From Hydractinia symbiolongicarpus (taxonomy: Eukaryota > Cnidaria > Hydrozoa > Anthoathecata > Hydractiniidae), in contig NC_079880.1 in assembly GCF_029227915.1 (NCBI RefSeq), forward strand, positions 4,714,001-4,778,000: a stretch of 64,000 nucleotides of DNA, in the 5' to 3' direction. Under the pieces are notes generated by a model. It worked only from the letters and a program-made list of their open reading frames with translations, ran no database searches and had not been told where the DNA came from. The stretch's first letter is position 1. Every line of letters starts with the position of its first letter. Of the stretch, positions 36,151-48,723 are shown piece after piece. A program made the position numbers and the translations under genes.

Positions 36151-38400
36151 TTCCCGAACGATTTTTTAAATTACTTTTTCACCCCTAAAACGCATGAGAC
36201 TTGTAGTTTTCAAAAATGTTTTCATTTTTGATGAGACGCTGAAAAAAAGAAGTTTAACCGCCGGCAAATGAAAACCCGCAATTTCCCGTAAATCCCGGAC
36301 TTGGCCCGTATAGTCAAAACTATACAAAGAAAGTACCCAGGGAGTAAACTCATTTCCAGAACGATTTTTTAAATTATTTTTTCACCACTAAAACGCATAA
36401 GACTTGTAGTTTTCAAAAATATTTTCATATTTGATGGGACGCTGAATAAAAGAAGTTTAATCGCCGGCAAACGAAAATCCGCGATTTCCCGTAAATCCCG
36501 GACTCGGCCCGTATAGTCAAAAGTATACAAAGAAAGTACCCAGGGAGTAAACTCATTTCCCAAACCATTTTTTAAATTATTTTTTCACCGCTAAAACGCA
36601 TGAGACTTGTAGTTTTCAAAAATGTTTTCATTTTTGATGAGACGCTTAATGAAAGAGGTTTAATCGCCGGCAAACGAAATCCCGCGTTTTCCCGTAAATC
36701 CGGGGCTTGGCCCGTATAGTCGAATGTATACAAAGTAAGTACCCAGGGAGTAAACTCATTTCCCAAACGATTTTTTAAATTTTTTTTTCACCACTAAAAC
36801 GCATGAGACTTGTAGTTTTCAAAAATGTTTTCATTTTTGATGAGACGCTTAATAAAAGAGGTTTAATCGCCGGAAAACGAAAACCTGCAATTTCCCGTAA
36901 ATCCCGGCCTTGGCCCGTATAGTCGAATGTATACAAAGAAAGTACCCTGTGAGTAAACTCATTTCCAGAACGATTTTTTAAATTATTTTTTCACCACTAA
37001 AACGCATAAGACTTGTAGTTTTTAAAAATGTTTTCATTTTTGATGAGACGCTAAATAAAAGAAGTTTAATCGCTGGCAAACGAAAACCCGCGATTTCCCG
37101 TAAATCCCGGCTTGGCCCGTATAGTGATAAGTATACAAAGAAAGTACCCAGGGAGTAAACTCATTTCCCGAACGATTTTTTAAATTTGTTTTTCACCACT
37201 AAAACGCATGAGACTTGTAGTTTTCAAAAATGTTTTCATTTTTGATGAGACGCTGAAAAAAAGCAGTTTAATCGCCGGCAAACGAAAACCTGCGATTTCC
37301 CTAAATCCCGAACTCGGCCGGTATAGTCAAAAGTATACAAAGAAAGTACCCAGGGAGTAAACTCATTTCCAGAACGATTTTTTAAATTATTTTTTCACCA
37401 CTAAAACGCATAAGACTTGTAGTTTTTAAAAATGTTTTCATTTTTGATGAGACGCTGAATAAAAGAAGTTTAATCGCAGGCAAACGAAAACCCGCGATTT
37501 CCCGAAAATTCCGGCTTGGCCCGTATAGTCAAAAGTATACAAAGAAAGTACCCAGGGAGTAAACTCATTTCCCGAACGATTTTTTAAATTATTTTTTCAC
37601 CACTAAAACGCATGAGACTTGTGGTTTTCAAAAATGTTTTCATTTTTGATGAGACGCTGAAAAAAAGCAGTTTAAACGCCGGCAAACGAAAACCTGCGAT
37701 TTCCCTAAATCCCGAACTCGTCCCGTATAGTCAAAAGTATACAAAGAAAGTACCCAGGGAGTAAACTCATTTCCAGAACGATTTTTTAAATTATTTTTTC
37801 ACCACTAAAACGCATAAGACTTGTAGTTTTTAAAAATGTTTTCATTTTTGATGAGACGCTGAATAAAAGAAGTTTAATCGCAGGCAAACGAAAACCCGCG
37901 ATTTCCCGAAAATTCCGGCTTGGCCCGTATAGTCAAAAGTATACAAAGAAAGTAGCCAGGGAGTAAACTCATTTCCCGAACGATTTTTTAAATTATTTTT
38001 TCACCACTAAAACGCATGAGACTTGTGGTTTTCAAAAATGTATTCATTTTTGATGAGACGCTGAATAAAAGAAGTTTAATCACCGGCAAACGAAAACCCG
38101 CGATTTCCGGTAAATCCCGGGCTGGGCCCGTATAGTCAAAAGTATACAAAGAAAGTACCCAGGGAGTAAACTCAATTCCCGAACGATTTTTTAAATCACT
38201 TTTTCACCACTAAAACGCATGAGACTTGTAGTTTTCAAGAATGTTTTCATTTTTGATGAGACGCTGAGTAAAAGCAGTTTAATCGCCGGCAAACGAAATC
38301 CCGCGTCTTCCCGCAAATCCGGGGCTTGGCCCGTATAGTCGAATATATACCAAGAAAGTACCCAGGGTGTAAACTCATTTCCCGAACGATTTTTTAAATT
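36145..38400. repeat. Right copy of the 32700-34955 segment
   Basis: The segment has the same monomer order as 32700-34955 at +3,445 bp. Private differences include CACCGCTAAAACG (36590s), TTTTCAAAAATG restored where 33780 has TTTACAAAAATG, AAGTAGCCAGG (37950s), ATGTATTCATT (38040s) and GCGTCTTCCCGC (38305). These give a count of changes since duplication. Confidence 0.83.
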
Positions 38401-39900
38401 TTTTTTTCACCACTAAAACGCATAAGACTTGTAGTTTTCAAAAATGTTTTCATTATTGATGAGACGCTGAATAAAAGAAGTTTAATCGCCGGCAAACGAA
38501 AACCCGCGATTTCCCGTAAATCCCGGCTTGGATCGTATAGTGAAAAGTATACAAAGAAAGTACCCAGGGAGTAAACTTATTTCCCGAACGATTTTTTAAA
38601 TTATTTTTTCACCACTAAAACGCATGAGACTTGTAGTTTTTAAAAATGTTTTCATTTTTGATGAGACGCTGAATAAAAGAAGTTTAGACGCCGGCAAACG
38701 AAAACCCGCGATTTCCCGTAAATCCCGGGCTTGGCCCGTATAGTCAAAAGTATACAAAGAAAGTACCCAGGGAGTAAACTCATTTCCCGAACGATTTTTT
38801 AAATTACTTTTTCACCACTAAAACGCATGAGACTTGTAGTTTTTAAAAATGTTTTCATTTTTGATGAGACGCTGAATAAAAGAAGTTTAATCGCCGGCAA
38901 ACGAAAACCTGCGATTTCCCGTAAATCCTAGACTCGGCCCGTATAGTCAAAAGTATACAAAGAAAGTACCCAGGGAGTAAACCCATTTCCAGAACGATTT
39001 TTTAAATTATTTTTTCACCACTAAAACGCATAAGACTTGTAGTTTTTAAAAATGTTTTCATTTTTGATGAGACGCTGAATAAAAGAAGTTTAATCGCAAG
39101 CAAACGAAAACCCGCGATTTCCCGTAAATCCCGGCTTGGCCCGTATAGTCAAAAGTACACAAAGAAAGTACCCAGGGAGTAAACCCATTTCCAGAACGAT
39201 TTTTTAAATTATTTTTTCACCACTAAAACGCATAAGACTTGTAGTTTTTAAAAATGTTTTCATTTTTGATGAGACGCTGAATAAAAGAAGTTTAATCGCA
39301 AGCAAACGAAAACCCGCGATTTCCCGTAAATCCCGGCTTGGCCCGTATAGTCAAAAGTACACAAAGAAAGTACCCAGGGAGTAAACTCATTTCCAGAACG
39401 ATTTTTTAAATTATTTTTTCACCACTAAAACGCATAAGCCTTGTAGTTTTTAAAAATGTTTTCATTTTTGATGAGACGCTGAATAAAAGAAGTTTAATCG
39501 CCGGCAAACGAAAACCCGCAATTTCCCGTAAATCCCGGACTTGGCCCGTATAGTCAAAAGTATACAAAGAAAGTACCCAAGGAGTAAACTCATTTCCAGA
39601 ACGATTTTTTAAATTATTTTTTCACCACTAAAACGCATAAGACTTGTAGTTTTCAAAAATATTTTCATATTTGATGGGACGCTGAATAAAAGAAGTTTAA
39701 TCGCCGGGAAACGAAAATCCGCGATTTCCCGTAAATCCCGGACTCGGCCCGTATAGTCAAAAGTATACAAAGAAAGTACCCAGGGAGTAAACTCATTTCC
39801 CAAACGATTTTTTAAATTATTTTTTCACCACTAAAACGCATGAGACTTGTAGTTTTCAAAAATGTTTTCATTTTTGATGAGACGCTTAATGAAAGAGGTT
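37610..39900. repeat. Segment repeated at 44295-46384
   Basis: TTGTGGTTTTC at 37621 and 44306 sets an offset of 6,685 bp. It becomes 6,686 after a one-base insertion in the right copy (GTAAACTCCAATTCCC near 44858) and 6,484 from 39361 on, because the left copy has one extra monomer. Shared marks are GGGCTGGGCCCG, CTCAATTCCCG, GAGTAAAAGCAG, TATATACCAAG, CATTATTGATG, GGATCGTATAGTG, TTTAGACGCCGG, TCCTAGACTCGG, CGCAAGCAAACG, AGTACACAAAG and AAGCCTTGTAG. Confidence 0.85.
38979..39382. repeat. Single-monomer tandem duplication (202 bp)
   Basis: AAACCCATTTCCAG (38979 and 39181), CGCAAGCAAACG (39095 and 39297) and AGTACACAAAG (about 39155 and 39357) repeat at 202 bp. The paralogous segment at 45.6-45.9 kb has only one such monomer, so the extra copy arose in this segment after the 6.5-kb-offset duplication, or the other lost it. 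Confidence 0.85.
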
Positions 39901-40731
39901 TAATCGCCGGCAAACGAAATCCCGCGTTTTCCCGTAAATCCGGGGCTTGGCCCGTATAGTCGAATGTATACAAAGAAAGTACCCAGGGAGTAAACTCATT
40001 TCCCAAACGATTTTTTAAATTTTTTTTTCACCACTAAAACGCATGAGACTTGTAGTTTTCAAAAATGTTTTCATTTTTGATGAGACGCTTAATAAAAGAG
40101 GTTTAATCGCCGGAAAACGAAAACCCGCAATTTCCCGTAAATCCCGGCCTTGGCCCGTATAGTCGAATGTATACAAAGAAAGTACCCTGTGAGTAAACTC
40201 ATTTCCAGAACGATTTTTTAAATTATTTTTTCACCACTAAAACGCATAAGACTTGTAGTTTTTAAAAATGTTTTCATTTTTGATGAGACGCTAAATAAAA
40301 GAAGTTTAATCGCTGGCAAACGAAAACCCGCGATTTCCCGTAACTCCCGGCTTGGCCCGTATAGTGATAAGTATACAAAGAAAGTACCCAGGGAGTAAAC
40401 TCATTTCCCGAACGATTTTTTAAATTATTTTTTCACCACTAAAACGCATGAGACTTGTAGTTTTCAAAAATGTTTTCATTTTTGATGAGACGCTGAAAAA
40501 AAGCAGTTTAAACGCCGGCAAACGAAAACCTGCGATTTCCCTAAATCCCGAACTCGGCGCGTATAGTCAAAAGTATACAAAGAAAGTACCCAGGGAGTAA
40601 ACTCATTTCCAGAACGATTTTTTAAATTATTTTTTCACCACTAAAACGCATAAGACTTGTAGTTTTTAAAAATGTTTTCATTTTTGATGAGACGCTGAAT
40701 AAAAGAAGTTTAATCGCAGGCAAACGAAAAC

Positions 40732-43700
40732 CCGCGATTTCCCGTAAATCCTGGACTCGGCCCGTATAGTCAAAAGTATACAAAGAAAATACCCAGGGAG
40801 TAAACTCATTTCCCAAACGATTTTTTAAATTATTATTTCACCACTAAAACGCATGAGATTAGTAGTTTTCAAGAATGTTTTCATTTTTGATGAGACGCTG
40901 AATAAAAGCAGTTTAATCGCCGGCAAACGAAAACCCGCGATTTCCCGTAAATCCCGGGCTTGGCACGTATAGTCGAATGTATACAAAGAAAGTACCCAGG
41001 GAGTAAACTCATTTCCAAAACGATTTTTTAAATTATTATTTCACCACTAAAACGCATGAGACTTGTAGTTTTCAAGAATGTTTTCATTTTTGATGAGACG
41101 CTGAATAAAAGCAGTTTAATCGCCGGCAAACGAAATCCCGCGTTTTCCCGTAAATCCGGGGCTTGGCCCGAATATTCGAATATATACAAAGAAAGTACCC
41201 AGGGTGTAAACTCATTTCCCGAACGATTTTTTAAATTTTTTCACCACTAAAACGCATGAGACTTGTAGTTTTCAAAAATGTTTTCATTTTTGATGAGACG
41301 CTTAATGAAAGAGGTTTAATCGCCGGAAAACGAAAACCCGCGATTTCCCGTAAATCCCGGGCTTGGCCCGTATAGTCAAATGTATACAAAGAAAGTACCC
41401 TGTGAGTAAACGCATTTCCAGAACGATTTTTTAAATTATTTTTTCACCACTAAAACGCATAAGACTTGTAGTTTTTAAAAATGTTTTCATCTTTGATGAG
41501 ACGCTGAATAAAAGAAGTTTAATCGCCGGCAAACGAAAACCGCGATTTCCCGTAAATCCCGGGCTTGGCCCGTATAGTCAAAAGTATACAAAGAAAGTAC
41601 CCAGGGAGTAAACTCATTTCCCGAACGATTTTTTAAATTACTTTTTCACCACTAAAACGCATGAGACTTGTAGTTTTTAAGAATGTTTTCATTTTTGATG
41701 AGACGCTGAATAAAAGAAGTTTAATCGCCGGCAAACGAAAACCTGCGATTTCCCGTAAATCCTGGACTCGGCCCGTATAGTCAAAAGTATACAAAGAAAA
41801 TACCCAGGGAGTAAACTCATTTCCCAAACGATTTTTTAAATTATTATTTCACCACTAAAACGCATGAGATTAGTAGTTTTCAAGAATGTTTTCATTTTTG
41901 ATGAGACGCTGAATAAAAGCAGTTTAATCGCCGGCAAACGAAAACCCGCGATTTCCCGTAAATCCCGGGCTTGGCACGTATAGTCGAATGTATACAAAGA
42001 AAGTACCCTGTGAGTAAACTCATTTCCAAAACGATTCTTTAAATTATATTTTCACCACTAAAACGCATAAGACTTGTAGTTTTTAAAAATATTTTCATAT
42101 TTGATGGGACGCTGAATAAAAGAAGTTTAATCGCCGGCAAACGAAAACCAGCGATTTCCCGTAAATCACGGGCTTGGCCCGTATAGTCAAAAGTATACAA
42201 AGAAAGTACCCAGGGCGTAAACTCATTTCCCGAACGATTTTTTAAATTACTTTTTCACCACTAAAACGCATGAGACTTGTAGTTTTCAAAAATGTTTTCA
42301 TTTTTGATGAGACGCTGAAAAAAAGAAGTTTAATCGCCGGCAAACGAAAACCTGCGATTTCCCTAAATCCCGGACTCGGCCCGTATAGTCAAAACTATAC
42401 AAAGAAAGTACCCAGGGAGTAAACTCATTTCCAGAACGATTTTTTAAATTATTTTTTCACCACTAAAACGCATAAGACTTGTAGTTTTTAAAAATGTTTT
42501 CATTTTTGATGAGACGCTGAATAAAAGAAGTTTAATCGCTGGCAAACGAAAACCCGCGATTTCCCGTAAATCCCGGCTTGGACCGTATAGTGAAAAGTAT
42601 ACAAAGAAAGTACCCAGGGAGTAAACTCATTTCCCGAACGATTTTTTAAATTACTTTTTCACCACTAAAACGCATGAGACTTGTAGTTTTTAAAATTGTT
42701 TTCATTTTTGATGAGACGCTGAATAAAAGAAGTTTAATCGCCGGCAAACGAAAACCTGCGATTTCCCGTAAATCCTGGACTCGGCCCGTATAGTCAAAAG
42801 TATACAAAGAAAATACGCAGGGAGTAAACTCATTTCCCAAACGATTTTTTAAATTGTTATTTCACCACTAAAACGCATGAGACTAGTAGTTTTCAAGAAT
42901 GTTTTCATTTTTGATGAGACGCTGAATAAAAGCAGTTTAATCGCCGGCAAACGAAAATCCGCGATTTCCCGTAAATCCCGGGCTTGGCACGTATAGTCGA
43001 ATGTATACAAAGAAAGTACCCTGTGAGTAAACTCATTTCCAAAACGATTTTTTAAATTATATTTTCACCACTAAAACGCATAAGACTTGTAGTTTTTAAA
43101 AATATTTTCATATTTGATGGGACGCTGAATAAAAGAAGTTTAATCGCCGGCAAACGAAAACCCGCGATTTCCCGTAAATCCCGGGCTTGGCCCGTATAGT
43201 CAAAAGTATACAAAGAAAGTACCCAGAACGTAAACTCATTTCCCGAACGATTTTTTAAATTACTTTTTCACCCCTAAAACGCATGAGACTTGTAGTTTTC
43301 AAAAATGTTTTCATTTTTGATGAGACGCTGAAAAAAAGAAGTTTAATCGCCGGCATATGAAAACCCGCAATTTCCCGTAAATCCCGGGCTTGGCCCGTAT
43401 AGTCAAAACTATACAAAGAAAGTACCCAGGGAGTAAACTCATTTCCAGAACGATTTTTTAAATTATTTTTTCACCACTAAAACGCATAAGACTTGTAGTT
43501 TTCAAAAATATTTTCATATTTGATGGTACGCTGAATAAAAGAAGTTTAATCGCCGGCAAACGAAAATCCGCGATTTCCCGTAAATCCCGGACTCGGCCCG
43601 TATAGTCAAAAGTATACAAAGAAAGTACCCAGGGAGTAAACTCATTTCCCAAACGATTTTTTAAATTATTTTTTCACCACTAAAACGCATGAGACTTGTA

Positions 43701-44295
43701 GTTTTCAAAAATGTTTTCATTTTTGATGAGACGCTTAATGAAAGAGGTTTAATCGCCGGCAAACGAAATCCCGCGTTTTCCCGTAAATCCGGGGCTTGGC
43801 CCGTATAGTCGAATGTATACAAAGTAAGTACCCAGGGAGTAAACTCATTTCCCAAACGATTTTTTAAATTTTTTTTTCACCACTAAAACGCATGAGACTT
43901 GTAGTTTTCAAAAATGTTTTCATTTTTGATGAGACGCTTAATAAAAGAGGTTTAATCGCCGGAAAACGAAAACCCGCAATTTCCCGTAAATCCCGGCCTT
44001 GGCCCGTATAGTCGAATGTATACAAAGAAAGTACCCTGTGAGTAAACTCATTTCCAGAACGATTTTTTAAATTATTTTTTCACCACTAAAACGCATAAGA
44101 CTTGTAGTTTTTAAAAATGTTTTCATTTTTGATGAGACGCTAAATAAAAGAAGTTTAATCGCTGGCAAACGAAAACCCGCGATTTCCCGTAAATCCCGGC
44201 TTGGCCCGTATAGTGATAAGTATACAAAGAAAGTACCCAGGGAGTAAACTCATTTCCCGAACGATTTTTTAAATTTGTTTTTCACCACTAAAACG
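40732..44295. repeat. Segmental duplication, right copy (pairs with 27767-31330)
   Basis: The segment has the same order of marks as the left copy at +12,965 bp. Differences I noticed are CCCGAATATTCG near 41170 versus CCCGTATATTCG, TTCATCTTTGATG near 41490, GATTCTTTAAATT near 42035, TAAAATTGTTTTC near 42694, AATACGCAGGG near 42815, CGGCATATG near 43354 and GATGGTACGCTG near 43526. The right edge near 44295 joins a TTGTGGTTTTC monomer instead of the TTTACAAAAATG monomer at 31340. Confidence 0.87.
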
Positions 44296-46384
44296 CATGA
44301 GACTTGTGGTTTTCAAAAATGTTTTCATTTTTGATGAGACGCTGAAAAAAAGCAGTTTAAACGCCGGCAAACGAAAACCTGCGATTTCCCTAAATCCCGA
44401 ACTCGTCCCGTATAGTCAAAAGTATACAAAGAAAGTACCCAGGGAGTAAACTCATTTCCAGAACGATTTTTTAAATTATTTTTTCACCACTAAAACGCAT
44501 AAGACTTGTAGTTTTTAAAAATGTTTTCATTTTTGATGAGACGCTGAATAAAAGAAGTTTAATCGCAGGCAAACGAAAACCCGCGATTTCCCGAAAATTC
44601 CGGCTTGGCCCGTATAGTCAAAAGTATACAAAGAAAGTACCCAGGGAGTAAACTCATTTCCCGAACGATTTTTTAAATTATTTTTTCACCACTAAAACGC
44701 ATGAGACTTGTGGTTTTCAAAAATGTTTTCATTTTTGATGAGACGCTGAATAAAAGAAGTTTAATCGCCGGCAAACGAAAACCCGCGATTTCCGGTAAAT
44801 CCCGGGCTGGGCCCGTATAGTCAAAAGTATACAAAGAAAGTACCCAGGGAGTAAACTCCAATTCCCGAACGATTTTTTAAATCACTTTTTCACCACTAAA
44901 ACGCATGAGACTTGTAGTTTTCAAGAATGTTTTCATTTTTGATGAGACGCTGAGTAAAAGCAGTTTAATCGCCGGCAAACGAAATCCCGCGTTTTCCCGC
45001 AAATCCGGGGCTTGGCCCGTATAGTCGAATATATACCAAGAAAGTACCCAGGGTGTAAACTCATTTCCCGAACGATTTTTTAAATTTTTTTTTCACCACT
45101 AAAACGCATAAGACTTGTAGTTTTCAAAAATGTTTTCATTATTGATGAGACGCTGAATAAAAGAAGTTTAATCACCGGCAAACGAAAACCCGCGATTTCC
45201 CGTAAATCCCGGCTTGGATCGTATAGTGAAAAGTATACAAAGAAAGTACCCAGGGAGTAAACTTATTTCCCGAACGATTTTTTAAATTATTTTTTCACCA
45301 CTAAAACGCATGAGACTTGTAGTTTTTAAAAATGTTTTCATTTTTGATGAGACGCTGAATAAAAGAAGTTTAGACGCCGGCAAACGAAAACCCGCGATTT
45401 CCCGTAAATCCCGGGCTTGGCCCGTATAGTCAAAAGTATACAAAGAAAGTACCCAGGGAGTAAACTCATTTCCCGAACGATTTTTTAAATTACTTTTTCA
45501 CCACTAAAACGCATGAGACTTGTAGTTTTTAAAAATGTTTTCATTTTTGATGAGACGCTGAATAAAAGAAGTTTAATCGCCGGCAAACGAAAACCTGCGA
45601 TTTCCCGTAAATCCTAGACTCGGCCCGTATAGTCAAAAGTATACAAAGAAAGTACCCAGGGAGTAAACCCATTTCCAGAACGATTTTTTAAATTATTTTT
45701 TCACCACTAAAACGCATAAGACTTGTAGTTTTTAAAAATGTTTTCATTTTTGATGAGACGCTGAATAAAAGAAGTTTAATCGCAAGCAAACGAAAACCCG
45801 CGATTTCCCGTAAATCCCGGCTTGGCCCGTATAGTCAAAAGTACACAAAGAAAGTACCCAGGGAGTAAACTCATTTCCAGAACGATTTTTTAAATTATTT
45901 TTTCACCACTAAAACGCATAAGCCTTGTAGTTTTTAAAAATGTTTTCATTTTTGATGAGACGCTGAATAAAAGAAGTTTAATCGCCGGCAAACGAAAACC
46001 CGCAATTTCCCGTAAATCCCGGGCTTGGCCCGTATAGTCAAAAGTATACAAAGAAAGTACCCAGGGAGTAAACTCATTTCCAGAACGATTTTTTAAATTA
46101 TTTTTTCACCACTAAAACGCATAAGACTTGTAGTTTTCAAAAATATTTTCATATTTGATGGGACGCTGAATAAAAGAAGTTTAATCGCCGGCAAACGAAA
46201 ATCCGCGATTTCCCGTAAATCCCGGACTCGGCCCGTATAGTCAAAAGTATACAAAGAAAGTACCCAGGGAGTAAACTCATTTCCCAAACGATTTTTTAAA
46301 TTATTTTTTCACCACTAAAACGCATGAGACTTGTAGTTTTCAAAAATGTTTTCATTTTTGATGAGACGCTTAATGAAAGAGGTT
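44295..46384. repeat. Right copy of the 37610-39900 segment
   Basis: The segment starts exactly where the 12,965-bp-offset block ends. Two monomers present at 37216-37620 are absent at this joint, so the block edge is itself an in-register deletion or exchange point. The copy has one AGTACACAAAG monomer (45841) instead of two, and the CTCCAATTCCC insertion near 44858. Confidence 0.82.
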
Positions 46385-48723
46385 TAATCGCCGGCAAACG
46401 AAATCCCGCGTTTTCCCGTAAATCCCGGCTTGGATCGTATAGTGAAAAGTATACAAAGAAAGTACCCAGGGAGTAAACTTATTTCCCGAACGATTTTTTA
46501 AATTATTTTTTCACCACTAAAACGCATGAGACTTGTAGTTTTTAATAATGTTTTCATTTTTGATGAGACGCTGAATAAAAGAAGTTTAATCGCCGGCAAA
46601 CGAAAACCCGCGATTTCCCGTAAATCCCGGGCTTGGCCCGTATAGTCAAAAGTATACAAAGAAAGTACCCAGGGAGTAAACTCATTTCCCGAACGATTTT
46701 TTAAATTACTTTTTCACCACTAAAACGCATGAGACTTGTAGTTTTTAAAAATGTTTTCATTTTTGATGAGACGCTGAATAAAAGAAGTTTAATCGCCGGC
46801 AAACGAAAACCTGCGATTTCCCGTAAATCCTGGACTCGGCCCGTATAGTCAAAAGTATACAAAGAAAGTACCCAGGGAGTAAACTCATTTTCAGAACGAT
46901 TTTTTAAATTATTTTTTCACCACTAAAACGCATAAGACTTGTAGTTTTTAAAAATGTTTTCATTTTTGATGAGACGCTGAATAAAAGAAGTTTAATCGCA
47001 AGCAAACAAAAACCCGCGATTTCCCGTAAATCCCGGCTTGGCCCGTATAGTCAAAAGTATACAAAGAAAGTACCCAGGGGGTAAACTCATTTCCAGAACG
47101 ATTTTTTAAATTATTTTTTCACCACTAAAACGCATAAGACTTGTAGTTTTTAAAAATGTTTTCATTTTTGATGAGACGCTGAATAAAAGAAGTTTAATCG
47201 CCGGCAAACGAAAACCCGCAATTTCCCGTAAATCCCGGGCTTGGCCCGTATAGTCAAAAGTATACAAAGAAAGTACCCAGGGAGTAAACTCATTTCCCGA
47301 ACGATTTTTTATATTATTTTTTTACCACTAAACGCATGAGACTTGTAGTTTTCAAAAATATTTTCATATTTGATGGGACGCTGAATAAAAGCAGTTTAAT
47401 CGCCGGCAAACGAAATCCCGCGTTTTCCCGCAAATCCGGGGCTTGGCCCGTATAGTCGAATATATACCAAGAAAGTACCCAGGGTGTAAACTCATTTCCC
47501 GAACGATTTTTTAAATTTTTTTTCACCACTAAAACGCATAAGACTTGTAGTTTTCAAAAATGTTTTCATTATTGATGAGACGCTGAATAAAAGAAGTTTA
47601 ATCGCCGGCAAACGAAAACCCGCGATTTCCCGTAAATCCCGGCTTGGATCGTATAGTGAAAAGTATACAAAGAAAGTACCCAGGGAGTAAACTTATTTCC
47701 CGAACGATTTTTTAAATTATTATTTCACCACTAAAACGCATGAGACTTGTAGTTTTTAAAAATGTTTTCATTTTTGATGAGACGCTGAATAAAAGAAGTT
47801 TAATCGCCGGCAAACGAAAACCCGCGATTTCCCGTAAATCCCGGGCTTGGCCCGTATAGTCAAAAGTATACAAAGAAAGTACCCAGGGAGTAAACTCATT
47901 TCCAGAACGATTTTTTAAATTATTTTTTCACCACTAAAACGCATAAGACTTGTAGTTTTTAAAAATGTTTTCATTTTTGATGAGACACTGAATAAAAGAA
48001 GTTTAATCGCAAGCAAACGAAAACCCGCGATTTCCCGTAAATCCCGGCTTGGCCCGTATAGTCAAAAGTATACAAAGAAAGTACCCAGGGAGTAAACTCA
48101 TTTCCAGAACGATTTTTTAAATTATTTTTTCACCACTAAAACGCATAAGACTTGTAGTTTTTAAAAATGCTTTCATTTTTGATGAGACGCTGAATAAAGG
48201 AAGTTTAATCGCCGGCAAACGAAAACCCGCAATTTCCCGTAAATCCCGGGCTTGGCCCGTATAGTCAAAAGTATACAAAGAAAGTACCCAGGGAGTAAAC
48301 TCATTTCCCGAACGATTTTTTATATTATTTTTTTACCACTAAACGCATGAGACTTGTAGTTTTCAAAAATATTTTCATATTTGATGGGAAGCTGAATAAA
48401 AGAAGTTTAATCGCTGGCAAACGAAAATCCGCGATTTCCCGTAAATCCCGGACTCGGCCCGTATAGTCAAAAGTATACAAAGAAAGTACCCAGGGAGTAA
48501 ACTCATTTCCCGAACGATTTTTTAAATTATTTTTTCACCACTAAAACGCATAAGACTTGTAGTTTTTAAAAATGTTTTCATTTTTGATGAGACGCTGAAT
48601 AAAAGAAGTTTAATCGCCGGCAAACGAAAACCCGCAATTTCCCGTAAATCCCGGGCTTGGCCCGTATAGTCAAAAGTATACAAAGAAAGTACCCAGGGAG
48701 TAAACTCATTGATGAGTAAACTT
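46384..48723. repeat. 6-monomer HOR (~1,214-bp unit)
   Basis: The GGCTTGGATCGTATAGTGAAAAG monomer starts its mark at 46427 and 47641 (1,214 bp), followed in both cases by GTAAACTTATTTCC, a GGGCTTGG monomer, a CGCAAGCAAACG monomer, a CCCGCAATTTCCC monomer and a TATATTATTTTTTTACC monomer. The first unit begins with a chimera that joins the AAATCCCGCGTTTTCC left part to the CCCGGCTTGGATCG right part (46400-46440). Confidence 0.8.
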
